Source of the DNA: Kocuria rosea
Lineage (GTDB): Bacteria > Actinomycetota > Actinomycetes > Actinomycetales > Micrococcaceae
DNA: 64,000 bases
Direction of reading: 5' to 3'
NCBI RefSeq assembly: GCF_006094695.1
Contig: NZ_CP035103.1
Location: 2,542,001-2,606,000 of the forward strand
Positions within the stretch are counted from its first letter, which is position 1. The number at the start of each line of letters is the position of its first letter. Below the pieces are notes generated by a model. The model searched no databases, had not been told where the DNA came from, and was given only the letters and a program-made list of their open reading frames with translations. Below are positions 57,258 through 64,000 of the stretch, one piece after another. The position numbers were made by a program, and so were the translations under genes.

Positions 57258-58249
57258 GCGTGTCTTCCCGGTCGGTCGTGTGCGGGGCGGTCGGATGCCG
57301 TGGGGCGGTCGGATGCTGCGGGGCGCCGTGCGGCGGAGCCCGAGGGGGGCTGCGCCCGGTCCTGCCGTGCGCGTTCGGCCCGGCGCTCGAGCACCTCCGG
57401 GTGGTGCTGCGAGAGCACGGCGACCCCGACTATAGCAACGCCGCCTGCCGCGGCCATCAGCATCCCGACCGGGACGGAGAAGCCCGGCACCGCCTCGCCC
57501 AGCACCAGCAGCCCCAGGAGGACGCCCACCATGGGGTCGATCACGGTCAGCCCCGCGATCACGAGGTCCGGCGGACCCGACGCGAAGGCCGTCTGCACGA
57601 ACCACCCGCCCAGCACGGCGGCGACGACGGCGGTGCCCGCGGCCAGCCAGTTGACGTCGTCCAGGGGCGTCCCGGCGCTGCCCTGGATGCGGATCAGGGT
57701 CAGCCGCACGAGCACCGCCACGAATCCGTAGAGGATGCCGGCGCCCACCACGTAGAACGTCCCGCCCAGGCTGCGGCCGAACATCGCCGCGGAGACCCCC
57801 AGGACGCAGATCAGCACCACGAGCATGACCACCACGGTGTGCTCGGCCCACCGCGAGATGCCCCGGGCGGGGTCGGTCGCCGCCACGGCGCACGTCACGA
57901 AGACCGCCCCGCCCGCGGTGCACAGTCCGATCGCCGTCCAGGTGCGCCGGTTGATCCGCAGCCGGCGGTGCCGTGCGTGCAGCAATGTGGTGATCACCAG
58001 GGCCACCACGCCGATCGGCTGGACCACCGTCACGGTGGCGAGTCCCAGGGCGGTGACGTTGAGGCCGGTGCCGAGGCCCAGCAGGGTGAGACCCAGCAGC
58101 CAGCGGGGACGGCGCAGCAGGACCGCGATGCTGCGCAGGCGCAGCCGTCCCTTCGCGACGTCCGCCACGGCACTGCCCTGCTGCTGCGTCCCGACGGCCA
58201 GGCACACGGCCGAGAGCAGCGCCAGGGCGACCGCCAACCACTGGCTCAT
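57254..58249 (-). CDS. DMT-superfamily multi-span membrane protein
   Basis: 331 residues, nine or ten helices, DMT-like (MSQWLAVALALLSAVCLAVGTQQQGSAV at the start, GLTLLGLGTGLNVTALGLATVTVVQPIGVVALV, and a second half with GPPDLVIAGLTVIDPMVGVLLGLLVLGEAV). The 50-residue C-terminal tail is rich in Arg, Pro and Ser with the short repeat ASDRP. The ATG at 58249 is preferred to the GTG at 58258. Stop overlaps the glycosyltransferase TTG, so the two products are made in linked amounts. The substrate is unknown; a glycolipid or polyprenyl-sugar function is a guess from the pairing. Confidence 0.82.
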   Translation of the reverse strand: MSQWLAVALALLSAVCLAVGTQQQGSAVADVAKGRLRLRSIAVLLRRPRWLLGLTLLGLGTGLNVTALGLATVTVVQPIGVVALVITTLLHARHRRLRINRRTWTAIGLCTAGGAVFVTCAVAATDPARGISRWAEHTVVVMLVVLICVLGVSAAMFGRSLGGTFYVVGAGILYGFVAVLVRLTLIRIQGSAGTPLDDVNWLAAGTAVVAAVLGGWFVQTAFASGPPDLVIAGLTVIDPMVGVLLGLLVLGEAVPGFSVPVGMLMAAAGGVAIVGVAVLSQHHPEVLERRAERARQDRAQPPSGSAARRPAASDRPTASDRPAHDRPGRHA

Positions 58250-58344
58250 GGCATCCACCGATCTGTCGTCACGCCCGGGAGTCTATCGAGCCGGCCCGCC
58301 CGTCCGGCCCGGGGCGCGTGGACACCCGGTGAACGCACGGGGAA

Positions 58345-58371
58345 GGCCCGGAAGCCTGTGGCTTCCGGGCC
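58345..58371 (-). terminator. 12-bp stem-loop after the holin-superfamily gene
   Basis: GGCCCGGAAGCC pairs with GGCTTCCGGGCC around a TGT loop, about 45 nt after the stop. No U tract in the direction of transcription. Probable end of that gene's transcript. Confidence 0.65.
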
Positions 58372-58415
58372 CTCGACCGGTGCGCTCGTCCACGGGGAAC
58401 CCATGGACGGCGACG

Positions 58416-59273
58416 TCACCGGAACAGCTTGCGGAGGAAGACGACGAACGCGCTCCCCGCAACGGCCAGCACCGTGAGCGGCTGCCACCGCTCGCCGAGG
58501 CCGGACCCGGCGGACGAGCCGGAGGTCGAGCGGGACTTCGCGCCGCCCTGGGCGAGCAGGCCCTTCACGTCCTTCGGGGTGGTCTTCACGGTGCGGCTGG
58601 TGCGGTCCACGAACCCCTTGGTGGTGGACTGGATGGTCTCCGCACGGCCCTGCACGTCGTCGCGCAGCGTCTTGAGGTGCTCGCGGCGCAGCTTGAGCCG
58701 GTGCCGCAGCTGCTCCTCGGTGGGCGCCGGGGGCTTCTGCTGGGCCGGGTCCTGCGCGGCCTCCCGCTTCTCCTGCTCCTTGCGCTCGCGGGCCAGCTGC
58801 TCCTCGCGCTGGACACGGCTCTCGGTGTAGGCGGAGCCCTCCTTGACCACGCCGAGGTCGTACTTGACCCCGAAGAGCGCCTTGCGCGGCACGAGCGGAA
58901 GGGCCTTCTTGATGGTGGACACCCCGATGAGCGCCGCGACGGCCAGGATGATCAGGAACAGCACGGCGAGCAGCAGGGCGGCCAGCCAGGCCGGCATGAT
59001 CTGCGACAGACCCGCGATCGCCGCGCCGACCAGGGCGATCGTGGCGAGCAGCAGGAACACGAGGCCGACGACGACGAAGGCCGCGCCCTTGCCCAGCGTC
59101 TTCGCCTTCTCCGTGAGCTCGAGCTTGGCGAGCTGCGCCTCGTCCTTGAGCTGCTTGGGCAGCAGCCTGGCGAAGACCTTGACGACATCGAGGATCGACG
59201 CCGATCCGGGATCGGAGTGCTCCGACCCCGCTCCCGACGCTCCGCCCGTGCTGGGGCCTACCGAATGACTCAT
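58416..59273 (-). CDS. Phage-holin superfamily (DUF1469-like) membrane protein
   Basis: 285 residues. N-terminal half: a short acidic leader, an amphipathic helix (ARLLPKQLKDEAQLAKLELTEKAKTLGKGA), then two transmembrane helices (about 65-87 and 94-118) typical of the actinobacterial holin-3/DUF1469 family, which is chromosomal and not a sign of a prophage. The C-terminal half is charged, with an RxxxE coiled-coil (LRHRLKLRREHLKTLRDD) and a final helix near the end. ATG 59273 with GGAGG upstream. Function unknown, perhaps envelope integrity. Confidence 0.75.
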   Translation of the reverse strand: MSHSVGPSTGGASGAGSEHSDPGSASILDVVKVFARLLPKQLKDEAQLAKLELTEKAKTLGKGAAFVVVGLVFLLLATIALVGAAIAGLSQIMPAWLAALLLAVLFLIILAVAALIGVSTIKKALPLVPRKALFGVKYDLGVVKEGSAYTESRVQREEQLARERKEQEKREAAQDPAQQKPPAPTEEQLRHRLKLRREHLKTLRDDVQGRAETIQSTTKGFVDRTSRTVKTTPKDVKGLLAQGGAKSRSTSGSSAGSGLGERWQPLTVLAVAGSAFVVFLRKLFR

Positions 59274-59382
59274 GCCCGCCTCCGTTGATGATGAGAAAAG
59301 TACGTGGACTGAGCACCAAGCTACCATCGGGGACGCCGCCGGCGGGCGCGCACGGGGTCGCGGCTCAGCCTGCCGGGACGTG

Positions 59383-59420
59383 CGGGAGGGCCCGTCCGGT
59401 TCCCCGGACGGGCCCTCCCG
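59383..59420 (-). terminator. 17-bp perfect stem-loop after the secreted-protein gene
   Basis: CGGGAGGGCCCGTCCGG pairs with CCGGACGGGCCCTCCCG around a TTCC loop, beginning 27 nt past the stop. No U run. It separates this gene from the holin-superfamily gene. Confidence 0.75.
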
Positions 59421-59446
59421 TCGGTGCGTCGGAGTCGGGTCCGGTG

Positions 59447-59869
59447 CTACTTCTTCCCGTCCCGGCCCTTGCCCTTGTCGCCCTTGTCCTTGTCCCAGTG
59501 CCGGTCCTCGTCCTGCTCGAAGTACACCCTCACGTACTTCTTCTGGCAGACCTTGTCCGACTTGCCGGTGCGGTCGACCTGGCGGGCGTCCCTGTAGTAC
59601 TCGCGCCAGTCGCCCCCGTGGCACTTCTCCTTGGCGATGGACGCGGCCTTCTCGAGGCTCTTGTCCTCGTAGCGCTTCGTCTTCCAGTCGCCGCGGTGCT
59701 TGTACTTGACGACGACGTCGACCTCGCCGTTCTTGCGCTCGTCCTTCTTGCTGTGCCCCTTGTCGTCGCCCTTGCGATCGTCCTTGCCGTCAGCGAGCGC
59801 CGGACCTGCTCCCCCGATCAGCAGTCCCGCCACGGCGACACTCGCTACCAGCTTTTCCAGAGTTTTCAC
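59447..59869 (-). CDS. Small secreted Lys/Asp-rich protein
   Basis: 140 residues. The signal peptide is clear: KTLEKLVASVAVAGLLIGGAGPALA, with a cleavage site after ALA near residue 26. The mature protein is dominated by Lys, Asp, Arg and Gly (e.g. KDDRKGDDKGHSKKDERK), with a central folded part containing two cysteines (EKCHGG and KVCQKK) that may form a disulfide. No family recognised. GTG start with AAGGGGGAA upstream. Upstream DNA is notably AT-rich for this genome (59870-59940), so it probably has its own promoter. Confidence 0.7.
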   Translation of the reverse strand: MKTLEKLVASVAVAGLLIGGAGPALADGKDDRKGDDKGHSKKDERKNGEVDVVVKYKHRGDWKTKRYEDKSLEKAASIAKEKCHGGDWREYYRDARQVDRTGKSDKVCQKKYVRVYFEQDEDRHWDKDKGDKGKGRDGKK

Positions 59870-59962
59870 TGTGTTCCCCCTTGGTGAATAAGGTGAGATC
59901 AGCCTAATTCGCTTCTGACAAGGCACTCAATAGCAAACGGTGACGTTCCGGACGCGGTACGG

Positions 59963-61252
59963 TCACGGATCGGAACTACTGTCCGGTTCGCCCGGCGGTC
60001 GGCTCCCGCCGGTGCCGGGCTCCTCGACGCCCCGGGGGCCGGAGGACGCGACGAGGGACCGGCGCCGCGCGCCCTTCGTGACGGCGCCGAGCGCCCGCTC
60101 CAGCGGCCCCTGCCCCATGGTCCGCTGCCACGTCACGGCGAACAGGACCGCCGACACGAGCTGGACGGCGAGCCACAGGTGGGGCCGGTCCTCGTGGACC
60201 TCGAACGACAGGACGACCAGGTGCGCGGTGTACAGGGTCAGGGTCATCGAGCCCATCGCCGACAGCGGCAGCAGCCAGGCGCCGACCACGCGGGAGATCA
60301 GCAGGAAGGCGCCCAGGACGGCCATGCCCGTGCCGAGGCTGACCGCGATGGCCAGGGGGGTGTTGGTGTGCGGCGCGTCGACGGCGAGCGACCACCAGGT
60401 GTCGGTGGGCAGCCAGTCCTCGCCCCAGATCAGGATCTCGTCCAGTTGCCTCGCGTCCCCCGACGAGGAGGCCAGCAGCCGTTCGTAGCCGCCGAGGCCG
60501 TGGAGCAGGACGTACGAGGCCGCCTGCGCGCAGACCGACAGACCCAGGCCGACCGCCAGGAGGCGCAGCTGGGTCGCCCTCCTCCGCAGATCGAGCCGGC
60601 CGAGCCCCATGCCGGTCAGCAGGTAGGTCAGGTAGGCGAGCGCCGGATAGGTGCCGGTCAGCAGCAGCTGGGCCGCCGTCGCCCCCGGCTCCGTCAGCAG
60701 CTCCCCGAACGCGGGGTTGTCGGCGACGGGCTCGGGCAGTGCGTCGCGCAGCGACTGCATGAGCACCGGAGCCACGAGCAGGAAGACCGCCGCCGAGCCG
60801 AACAGCGGCTTCGGGCCCGCGCGCAGGAAGGGCACGGCCAGGAGGAAGAACACGCCGTAGTAGATGAGGATGTTGTCCGCCGGCAGGTCGTCGGCCAGCA
60901 GGGATCCGATGGCCAGTCCCAGCACCGCGATCAGCACCGCCCGCACCACGAGCGCCACACGGTCCGCGCCCAGCTCCCGGCCACCGTGCGGGCGGGGTCC
61001 ACCGGTGGACAGGGCGAGTCCCACGCCCGCCAGCAGCGCGAACAGCGCCGCCGAGTCCCCGGAGAAGAGGATCTGCGACCAGGTCGGCTCGCCGGTCTCG
61101 TCGTCGGAGGACGGCAGGACGTGGACGGACATGAGACCGATGAGCGCCAGACCGCGGGCCGCGTCGACGCCGGTCAGACGCCTTGACGGCTTCCCCGCGG
61201 CGCTCCGGCCCCGGTTCGCGGCGGGTCCGGCTGTCCTGGCCGACCGACGCAT
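59963..61252 (-). CDS. Heparan-alpha-glucosaminide N-acetyltransferase-like membrane protein
   Basis: 429 residues, ten or so helices. The opening RLTGVDAARGLALIGLMSVHVLP is the HGSNAT_cat/DUF1624 signature, with the His that characterises acetyl-transfer in the human relative. Bacterial members probably acetylate an exported carbohydrate or glycolipid; the substrate is unknown. The C-terminal 50 residues are disordered. ATG 61252 with GGGAGGAAT upstream. Lies near the secreted charged protein and a glycosyltransferase, but the spacing does not suggest one operon. Confidence 0.8.
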   Translation of the reverse strand: MRRSARTAGPAANRGRSAAGKPSRRLTGVDAARGLALIGLMSVHVLPSSDDETGEPTWSQILFSGDSAALFALLAGVGLALSTGGPRPHGGRELGADRVALVVRAVLIAVLGLAIGSLLADDLPADNILIYYGVFFLLAVPFLRAGPKPLFGSAAVFLLVAPVLMQSLRDALPEPVADNPAFGELLTEPGATAAQLLLTGTYPALAYLTYLLTGMGLGRLDLRRRATQLRLLAVGLGLSVCAQAASYVLLHGLGGYERLLASSSGDARQLDEILIWGEDWLPTDTWWSLAVDAPHTNTPLAIAVSLGTGMAVLGAFLLISRVVGAWLLPLSAMGSMTLTLYTAHLVVLSFEVHEDRPHLWLAVQLVSAVLFAVTWQRTMGQGPLERALGAVTKGARRRSLVASSGPRGVEEPGTGGSRPPGEPDSSSDP

Positions 61253-61548
61253 GATTCCTCCCGAAATGTCGGGCCCCGTCCGGAAGCCGCACGGAGGATC
61301 CCGTCCGGTGCGTCCAGGATCTCGACTCGCCCGGGACCGCCCTGGACCCAGGGTGCGCCACGGACTTCCGTCCTGGCTAGGAAGAACATAAGGATTCCAT
61401 AAGACATGCGTGCGGCTCGGAGCGGGACCGACAGCCCGTTTCCCGCCGCTTCCGCCCTGTCGGGCAAAGAGCGGGCATTACTTTCGCGATCGGATGCGAG
61501 TCAATGGAAGGGAGCTTGATCCGAGCTCCCGCCGGAAGGACGACCACC
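61253..61548. other. 296-bp intergenic region, relatively AT-rich in part
   Basis: Divergent spacer between the acetyltransferase-like gene and a small hypothetical gene. A run of low GC around 61380-61410 (GAAGAACATAAGGATTCCAT) and another near 61485-61505 may hold promoters. No gene, tRNA or hairpin of note was found. Confidence 0.4.
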
Positions 61549-61812
61549 ATGACCGCCATCCCCCGGGCCCATCCCGCCGAGTCCCTCGTCCGGGCCGGCG
61601 TCGTCGGCGCGCTCGCCGCCCGCGGCGTCACCGTCACCTCCGTCGAGATGCTGTTCGACGGCCAGGAGTGGTCCGTGACCGTGTCCCACCACCCGCCCGA
61701 CATGTCGGAGAGCGATGTGCGGGTGGCGGTCTGGACCGCCGTCCTCAACTACACGGCCGTCTTCGACGTGCCCGCGCCCTCCGACGGGGTGCGGATCAGC
61801 GTCACCGGCTGA
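61549..61812 (+). CDS. Small protein of unknown function
   Basis: 87 residues from ATG 61549, with GGAAGG about 10 nt upstream; an ATG 15 codons earlier is possible but less favoured. Codon use is normal for the genome. The sequence is mixed alpha/beta by appearance (VTSVEMLFDGQEWSVTVSHH, VRVAVWTAVLNYTAVFDVPAPSDGVRISV), so it reads like a real small domain. No signal or membrane segment. No family recognised. Confidence 0.55.
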   Translation: MTAIPRAHPAESLVRAGVVGALAARGVTVTSVEMLFDGQEWSVTVSHHPPDMSESDVRVAVWTAVLNYTAVFDVPAPSDGVRISVTG

Positions 61813-62117
61813 CGCGCGACGCGCCGGGGCGTCACGGCCATGAGGTTGGCCGCGTCGTGGGTGCGACACCGTCGAGGTGCCCCTGAACGCCACGGACGAG
61901 CAGGTCCGGGCCGCAGCCCGCGAGCTCGCCGCCGAGTACGCGCACTGGAGGCAGTGGGTAGCACTCCTAGGCGGTCACCGACCGGCCGGGAGTGATACCG
62001 GCGGCGAATGCGCTGGAGAAACCATAGGGCTGTCTCAGCATCACCACAGGGCCAGTCCGTACAAATGGATCATGACCCGGGGCTACCGTATCCGGGTCAG
62101 ACCCCGAGGAGACCCCC
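61813..62117. other. 305-bp spacer with fragmentary coding sequence
   Basis: A short open stretch from GTG 61877 gives about 30 residues of plausible protein (ATDEQVRAAARELAAEYAHWRQW), then breaks into non-coding composition near 61990, as if a gene had been cut. Around 62000-62060 the base composition is less GC-rich. GGGCTGTCTCAGC at 62028-62040 resembles the tip of an insertion sequence but has no matching partner. Confidence 0.3.
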
Positions 62118-62837
62118 GTGGAGCACGAGCCCCCTGTCGAGCACGACGCGGACGCAGAGGTCGCCGCCGCCCTGGAATCCCGCCATCCGGGACTGCAGTT
62201 CCGCCGTGACGAGGACGGGGCGCTGCACCGCTTCAGTGACATCCCGCTCACGGCCACCGGCGTGCTGTCCGGTCGCCCCTTCGTCTTCACCTACCGGGGC
62301 GACCTCGCCCGTTTCCGAGTGTGGCCCACCGGCACCCAGACCCCGAGCGTCCATGACCACCGGCCCTCCGGGTTCCCGAAGCTGGAGTCCTCCCGCGGCA
62401 AGATCGTCGGCGACCCGCTGTCCAGCTCCCTGACGGCCGACCAGCTCATCGAGGTGCTCGGCGAGATGATCAAGATGGCTCTCACCCATCTGAAGCCGGG
62501 CCCCGACTCCCTCCTCCCGGTCACGATCACCATGCCGGGTAGGCTGCTGGAGCCCGAGCAGGTCACCGCGCTGCTGGCGCCGTTCACCGGCCGGGACCTG
62601 CCGCCGCAGGAGGCGTTGCTGGACTGCGCAGATCTGAGCAGCTTCTCCCTGGAGGCCCTGGGCCTGCTGGCGGAGCGCACTGCCGACCTGTTCAACATCA
62701 TCACCCTGGTCGGGGCCAGTACCGAGCTCGCCGAAGCGTTCACCGACGATGCGCAAGCAGAGGCGATACGCCACATGAAGCACGCCCTGATGGCTCGGCG
62801 CCGGGCCGAGCGCGAAAGGCGCGAGGGGCGCGGCTGA
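62118..62837 (+). CDS. Hypothetical protein with STAS-like C-terminal half
   Basis: 239 residues. GTG 62118 with GAGGAG 5 nt upstream. The N-terminal 90 residues (RRDEDGALHRFSDIPL, FVFTYRGDLARFRVW) form no known family. In the last third, ALLDCADLSSFSLEALGLLAERTADLFNIITLVGAS reproduces the pattern of a STAS domain (a hydrophobic strand, D-x-S, helix, then a strand ending before G), but the phosphorylatable DSS of anti-anti-sigma factors is replaced by SFS. The C-terminal 25 residues are basic and alanine-rich. Function unknown. Confidence 0.6.
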   Translation: MEHEPPVEHDADAEVAAALESRHPGLQFRRDEDGALHRFSDIPLTATGVLSGRPFVFTYRGDLARFRVWPTGTQTPSVHDHRPSGFPKLESSRGKIVGDPLSSSLTADQLIEVLGEMIKMALTHLKPGPDSLLPVTITMPGRLLEPEQVTALLAPFTGRDLPPQEALLDCADLSSFSLEALGLLAERTADLFNIITLVGASTELAEAFTDDAQAEAIRHMKHALMARRRAERERREGRG

Positions 62838-62944
62838 GACGGGCTGTCAGCACACATGGTCTCCTGACCCGCGCGCGGCCGCCCGACACCAGAGGACTCC
62901 CTGATGACCCTCACTCGCCCCCAAGGAGGCGGCCACCGCCCTGG

Positions 62945-63055
62945 AGGACCGATTCCTTCGCCCTGCTCCTGAAGCACCGGGGCGATCAGTTCCCACAGGC
63001 GGTCATCGACCATCCACGACTGCGTCCTCGTCGTCGTGCAGGCACTGTGAACCAC
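62945..63055 (-). pseudogene. Transposase remnant (IS5-like N-terminal fragment)
   Basis: On the minus strand the residues QSWMVDDRLWELIAPVLQ match the usual start of IS5-family (DUF4096) transposases. After about 35 residues the frame no longer resembles the family and the catalytic DDE region is absent. No terminal inverted repeats or target duplication were found. It is a decayed insertion sequence fragment. Confidence 0.6.
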
Positions 63056-63138
63056 TCACACACGAGTGAGCAACGACGGACCGGGTCCTGAGACCAGGTC
63101 CCGGTGTCCCCAGGATGCAGCCGTCGTCGGGGACGACG

Positions 63139-63174
63139 GAGGCCCTCACCGGCGTTTCCGCCGGTGAGGGCCTC
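63139..63174 (-). terminator. 16-bp perfect stem-loop after tRNA-Asn
   Basis: GAGGCCCTCACCGGCG pairs with CGCCGGTGAGGGCCTC around a TTTC loop, 9 bp from the tRNA 3' end. A second stem (CCGTCGTC/GACGACGG) lies just beyond. No U run. Likely terminator of the tRNA-Asn transcript. Confidence 0.75.
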
Positions 63175-63182
63175 CTGTGTTG

Positions 63183-63255
63183 CTCCCCCGACTGGACTCG
63201 AACCAGTAACCCTTCGATTAACAGTCGAATGCTCTGCCAATTGAGCTACGGGGGA
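63183..63255 (-). tRNA. tRNA-Asn (GUU)
   Basis: A 73-nt cloverleaf on the minus strand. Acceptor TCCCCCG/CGGGGGA, D arm GCTC/GAGC with AATTGGCA loop, anticodon stem TCGAC... with loop CTGTTAA (anticodon GTT), T arm ACTGG/CCAGT with TTCGAGT, discriminator G as in bacterial tRNA-Asn. CCA is not encoded in full (GCA follows). It is followed by a strong stem-loop and lies just after dnaG. Confidence 0.96.
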
Positions 63256-63334
63256 CCGTGCACGCGGACGTGCAACGAGCCATCACTTTACCGTTCCCGC
63301 CGGGCTTCGACAAATCCGGTTCCGCCCGGTGGCG

Positions 63335-64000
63335 TCAGTCCTGGCGGAGGCCGCGCCGCTGCATCTCCAGCTCCAGCAGCTCCCGCTGGAGCTCCTGGTA
63401 GCGCTCGCGCTGCCCGGTGGGATCCGTGCGCTGGAGCTCCGCCAGCCGGTCCGACTTCCGCCGGTTGATCTGCAGCTCGAAGAGGCGGTTGAGGATGTCC
63501 GCGGTGTAGCGCTCCAGCTGCTGCTGCGTGGTGGCCGGCAGCGGGGTCACGGCGAGCTCGGCGAGGTAGCCGTGCAGCGGCTCGGGCAGGTGTCCGCGCA
63601 CCCCGTCCACCCAGGCCTGCCCGCTCGGCACGGCGGAGCCGTCGCCGAGCAGCTCGGCGCGCGCGGCGAGCACGGCGTCGTGCACGGCCCCGTGCACGGG
63701 GTAGCGGAAGTCGCTGAGCCCGAACTCCTCCCAGTGCCGCGCGAGCATCAGGTCCGGGCACTGGATGACGGTCTCGAGGGCCTCGCGCTCCATCCGGGCC
63801 ACGGGCTCGCGCGGGTCGGGCAGCTCGACCGGGGCCGGCCCGGACGCCTCCGGCTCCGCCGGCCGGTGCGGCGCGGGGGCCTCCTCCCGCTGGGCGCGGC
63901 CCGCGGCGTCGACGGCCCGCTGGACCTCCGCCGGCTCGAGCCCGAGCCAGCCCGCGAGCTGCCGCGCGTAGGCGGGGCGCAGGGAGCGGTCGCGGATCCG
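63335..64000 (-). CDS. dnaG: DNA primase, C-terminal part (5' end outside the window)
   Basis: The last 221 residues of DnaG; the reading frame is open to the window edge. The visible start, RIRDRSLRPAYARQLAGWLGLEPAEVQRAV, is the end of the TOPRIM/RNA polymerase core. The rest is a Pro/Ala linker and the C-terminal DnaB-binding helical domain (LETVIQCPDLMLARHWEEFGLSDFRYPVHGAVHDAV, ending LQRELLELEMQRRGLRQD). The catalytic zinc and TOPRIM sites lie beyond 64000. The partner helicase is not in view. Confidence 0.93.
   Translation of the reverse strand, partial: RIRDRSLRPAYARQLAGWLGLEPAEVQRAVDAAGRAQREEAPAPHRPAEPEASGPAPVELPDPREPVARMEREALETVIQCPDLMLARHWEEFGLSDFRYPVHGAVHDAVLAARAELLGDGSAVPSGQAWVDGVRGHLPEPLHGYLAELAVTPLPATTQQQLERYTADILNRLFELQINRRKSDRLAELQRTDPTGQRERYQELQRELLELEMQRRGLRQD

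Noticed and set aside
58416..59273. Holin-superfamily gene as a sign of a prophage
   Set aside because: No phage structural, integrase, lysin or capsid genes nearby; this DUF1469-like family is chromosomal in actinobacteria.
61877..62209. Plus-strand frame starting GTG 61877 as an intact gene
   Set aside because: Only the first 30 or so residues look protein-like; the rest is His/Arg/Pro-rich antisense-like composition overlapping the next gene in another frame.

Overview
The window is a dense (about 73% GC by eye), almost uninterrupted stretch of chromosome from a high-GC Gram-positive actinobacterium. Gene order (dinG-hflX...dapF-miaA-miaB-recX-recA-DUF3046-clgR-cinA-pgsA-ftsK-rnj-dapA; rpsO-pnp; rimP-nusA-ylxR-infB-rbfA-truB-ribF; proS-GNAT-ispG-rip1-dxr; cdsA-frr-pyrH-tsf-rpsB), frequent GTG starts, ClgR, a TCGAA-type SOS box and an actinobacterial SAM-IV riboswitch all point to Micrococcales, most likely Micrococcaceae such as Kocuria. 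That genus assignment is inference, since no database search was run. Nearly every gene lies on the minus strand, so the transcriptional order runs from high to low coordinates.

Region by region: 1-10.4 kb holds RNA modification, recombination and DAP synthesis genes (dinG, hflX, a SAM methyltransferase on the plus strand, dapF, miaA, miaB, recX, recA, DUF3046). 10.5-17 kb holds clgR, the PncC amidohydrolase, pgsA, ftsK and RNase J. 17-23.8 kb holds dapA, a TPR membrane protein, dapB, an M16 peptidase, pnp and rpsO. 24-29 kb holds an aldo/keto reductase (plus), ribF, a GNAT, two small membrane proteins, truB and rbfA. 29.4-34.7 kb is the infB-ylxR-nusA-rimP translation/transcription operon. 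34.8-42.2 kb holds a DUF4439-like protein (plus), a TauE permease, proS, a DUF4081 GNAT, ispG and the site-2 protease. 42.3-45.2 kb is a metQNI methionine importer under a SAM-IV riboswitch, lying between the protease and dxr. 45.2-49.2 kb holds dxr, a GlsB-like protein and an acetate-type Na+ symporter with its DUF485 partner. 49.3-54.5 kb holds a four-repeat DivIVA-like protein, cdsA, frr, pyrH, tsf and rpsB. 54.9-64 kb is more variable: an M23 peptidase, a repeat lipoprotein, tRNA(CAU), a glycosyltransferase plus DMT transporter, a holin-superfamily membrane protein, a charged secreted protein, an HGSNAT-like acyltransferase, two orphan hypotheticals, a transposase remnant, tRNA-Asn and the 3' end of dnaG.

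The genes are mostly housekeeping and connected by translational coupling (4-bp GTGA/TTGA or 1-bp TGATG overlaps at miaB-miaA, pgsA-cinA, metQ-metN-metI, frr-cdsA, truB-membrane protein and DMT-glycosyltransferase). Transcription units tend to end in very long perfect GC stem-loops without a U tract. No CRISPR array, prophage, intact insertion sequence, biosynthetic cluster or defence island was found. The most interesting items are regulatory or peripheral: the SAM-IV riboswitch and the intercalated met operon, the DivIVA-repeat protein, the 7-bp tandem repeat at the dapF stop, the repeat lipoprotein, the acidic S2 tail and the STAS-like orphan in the only visibly disturbed segment (61.3-63.1 kb).
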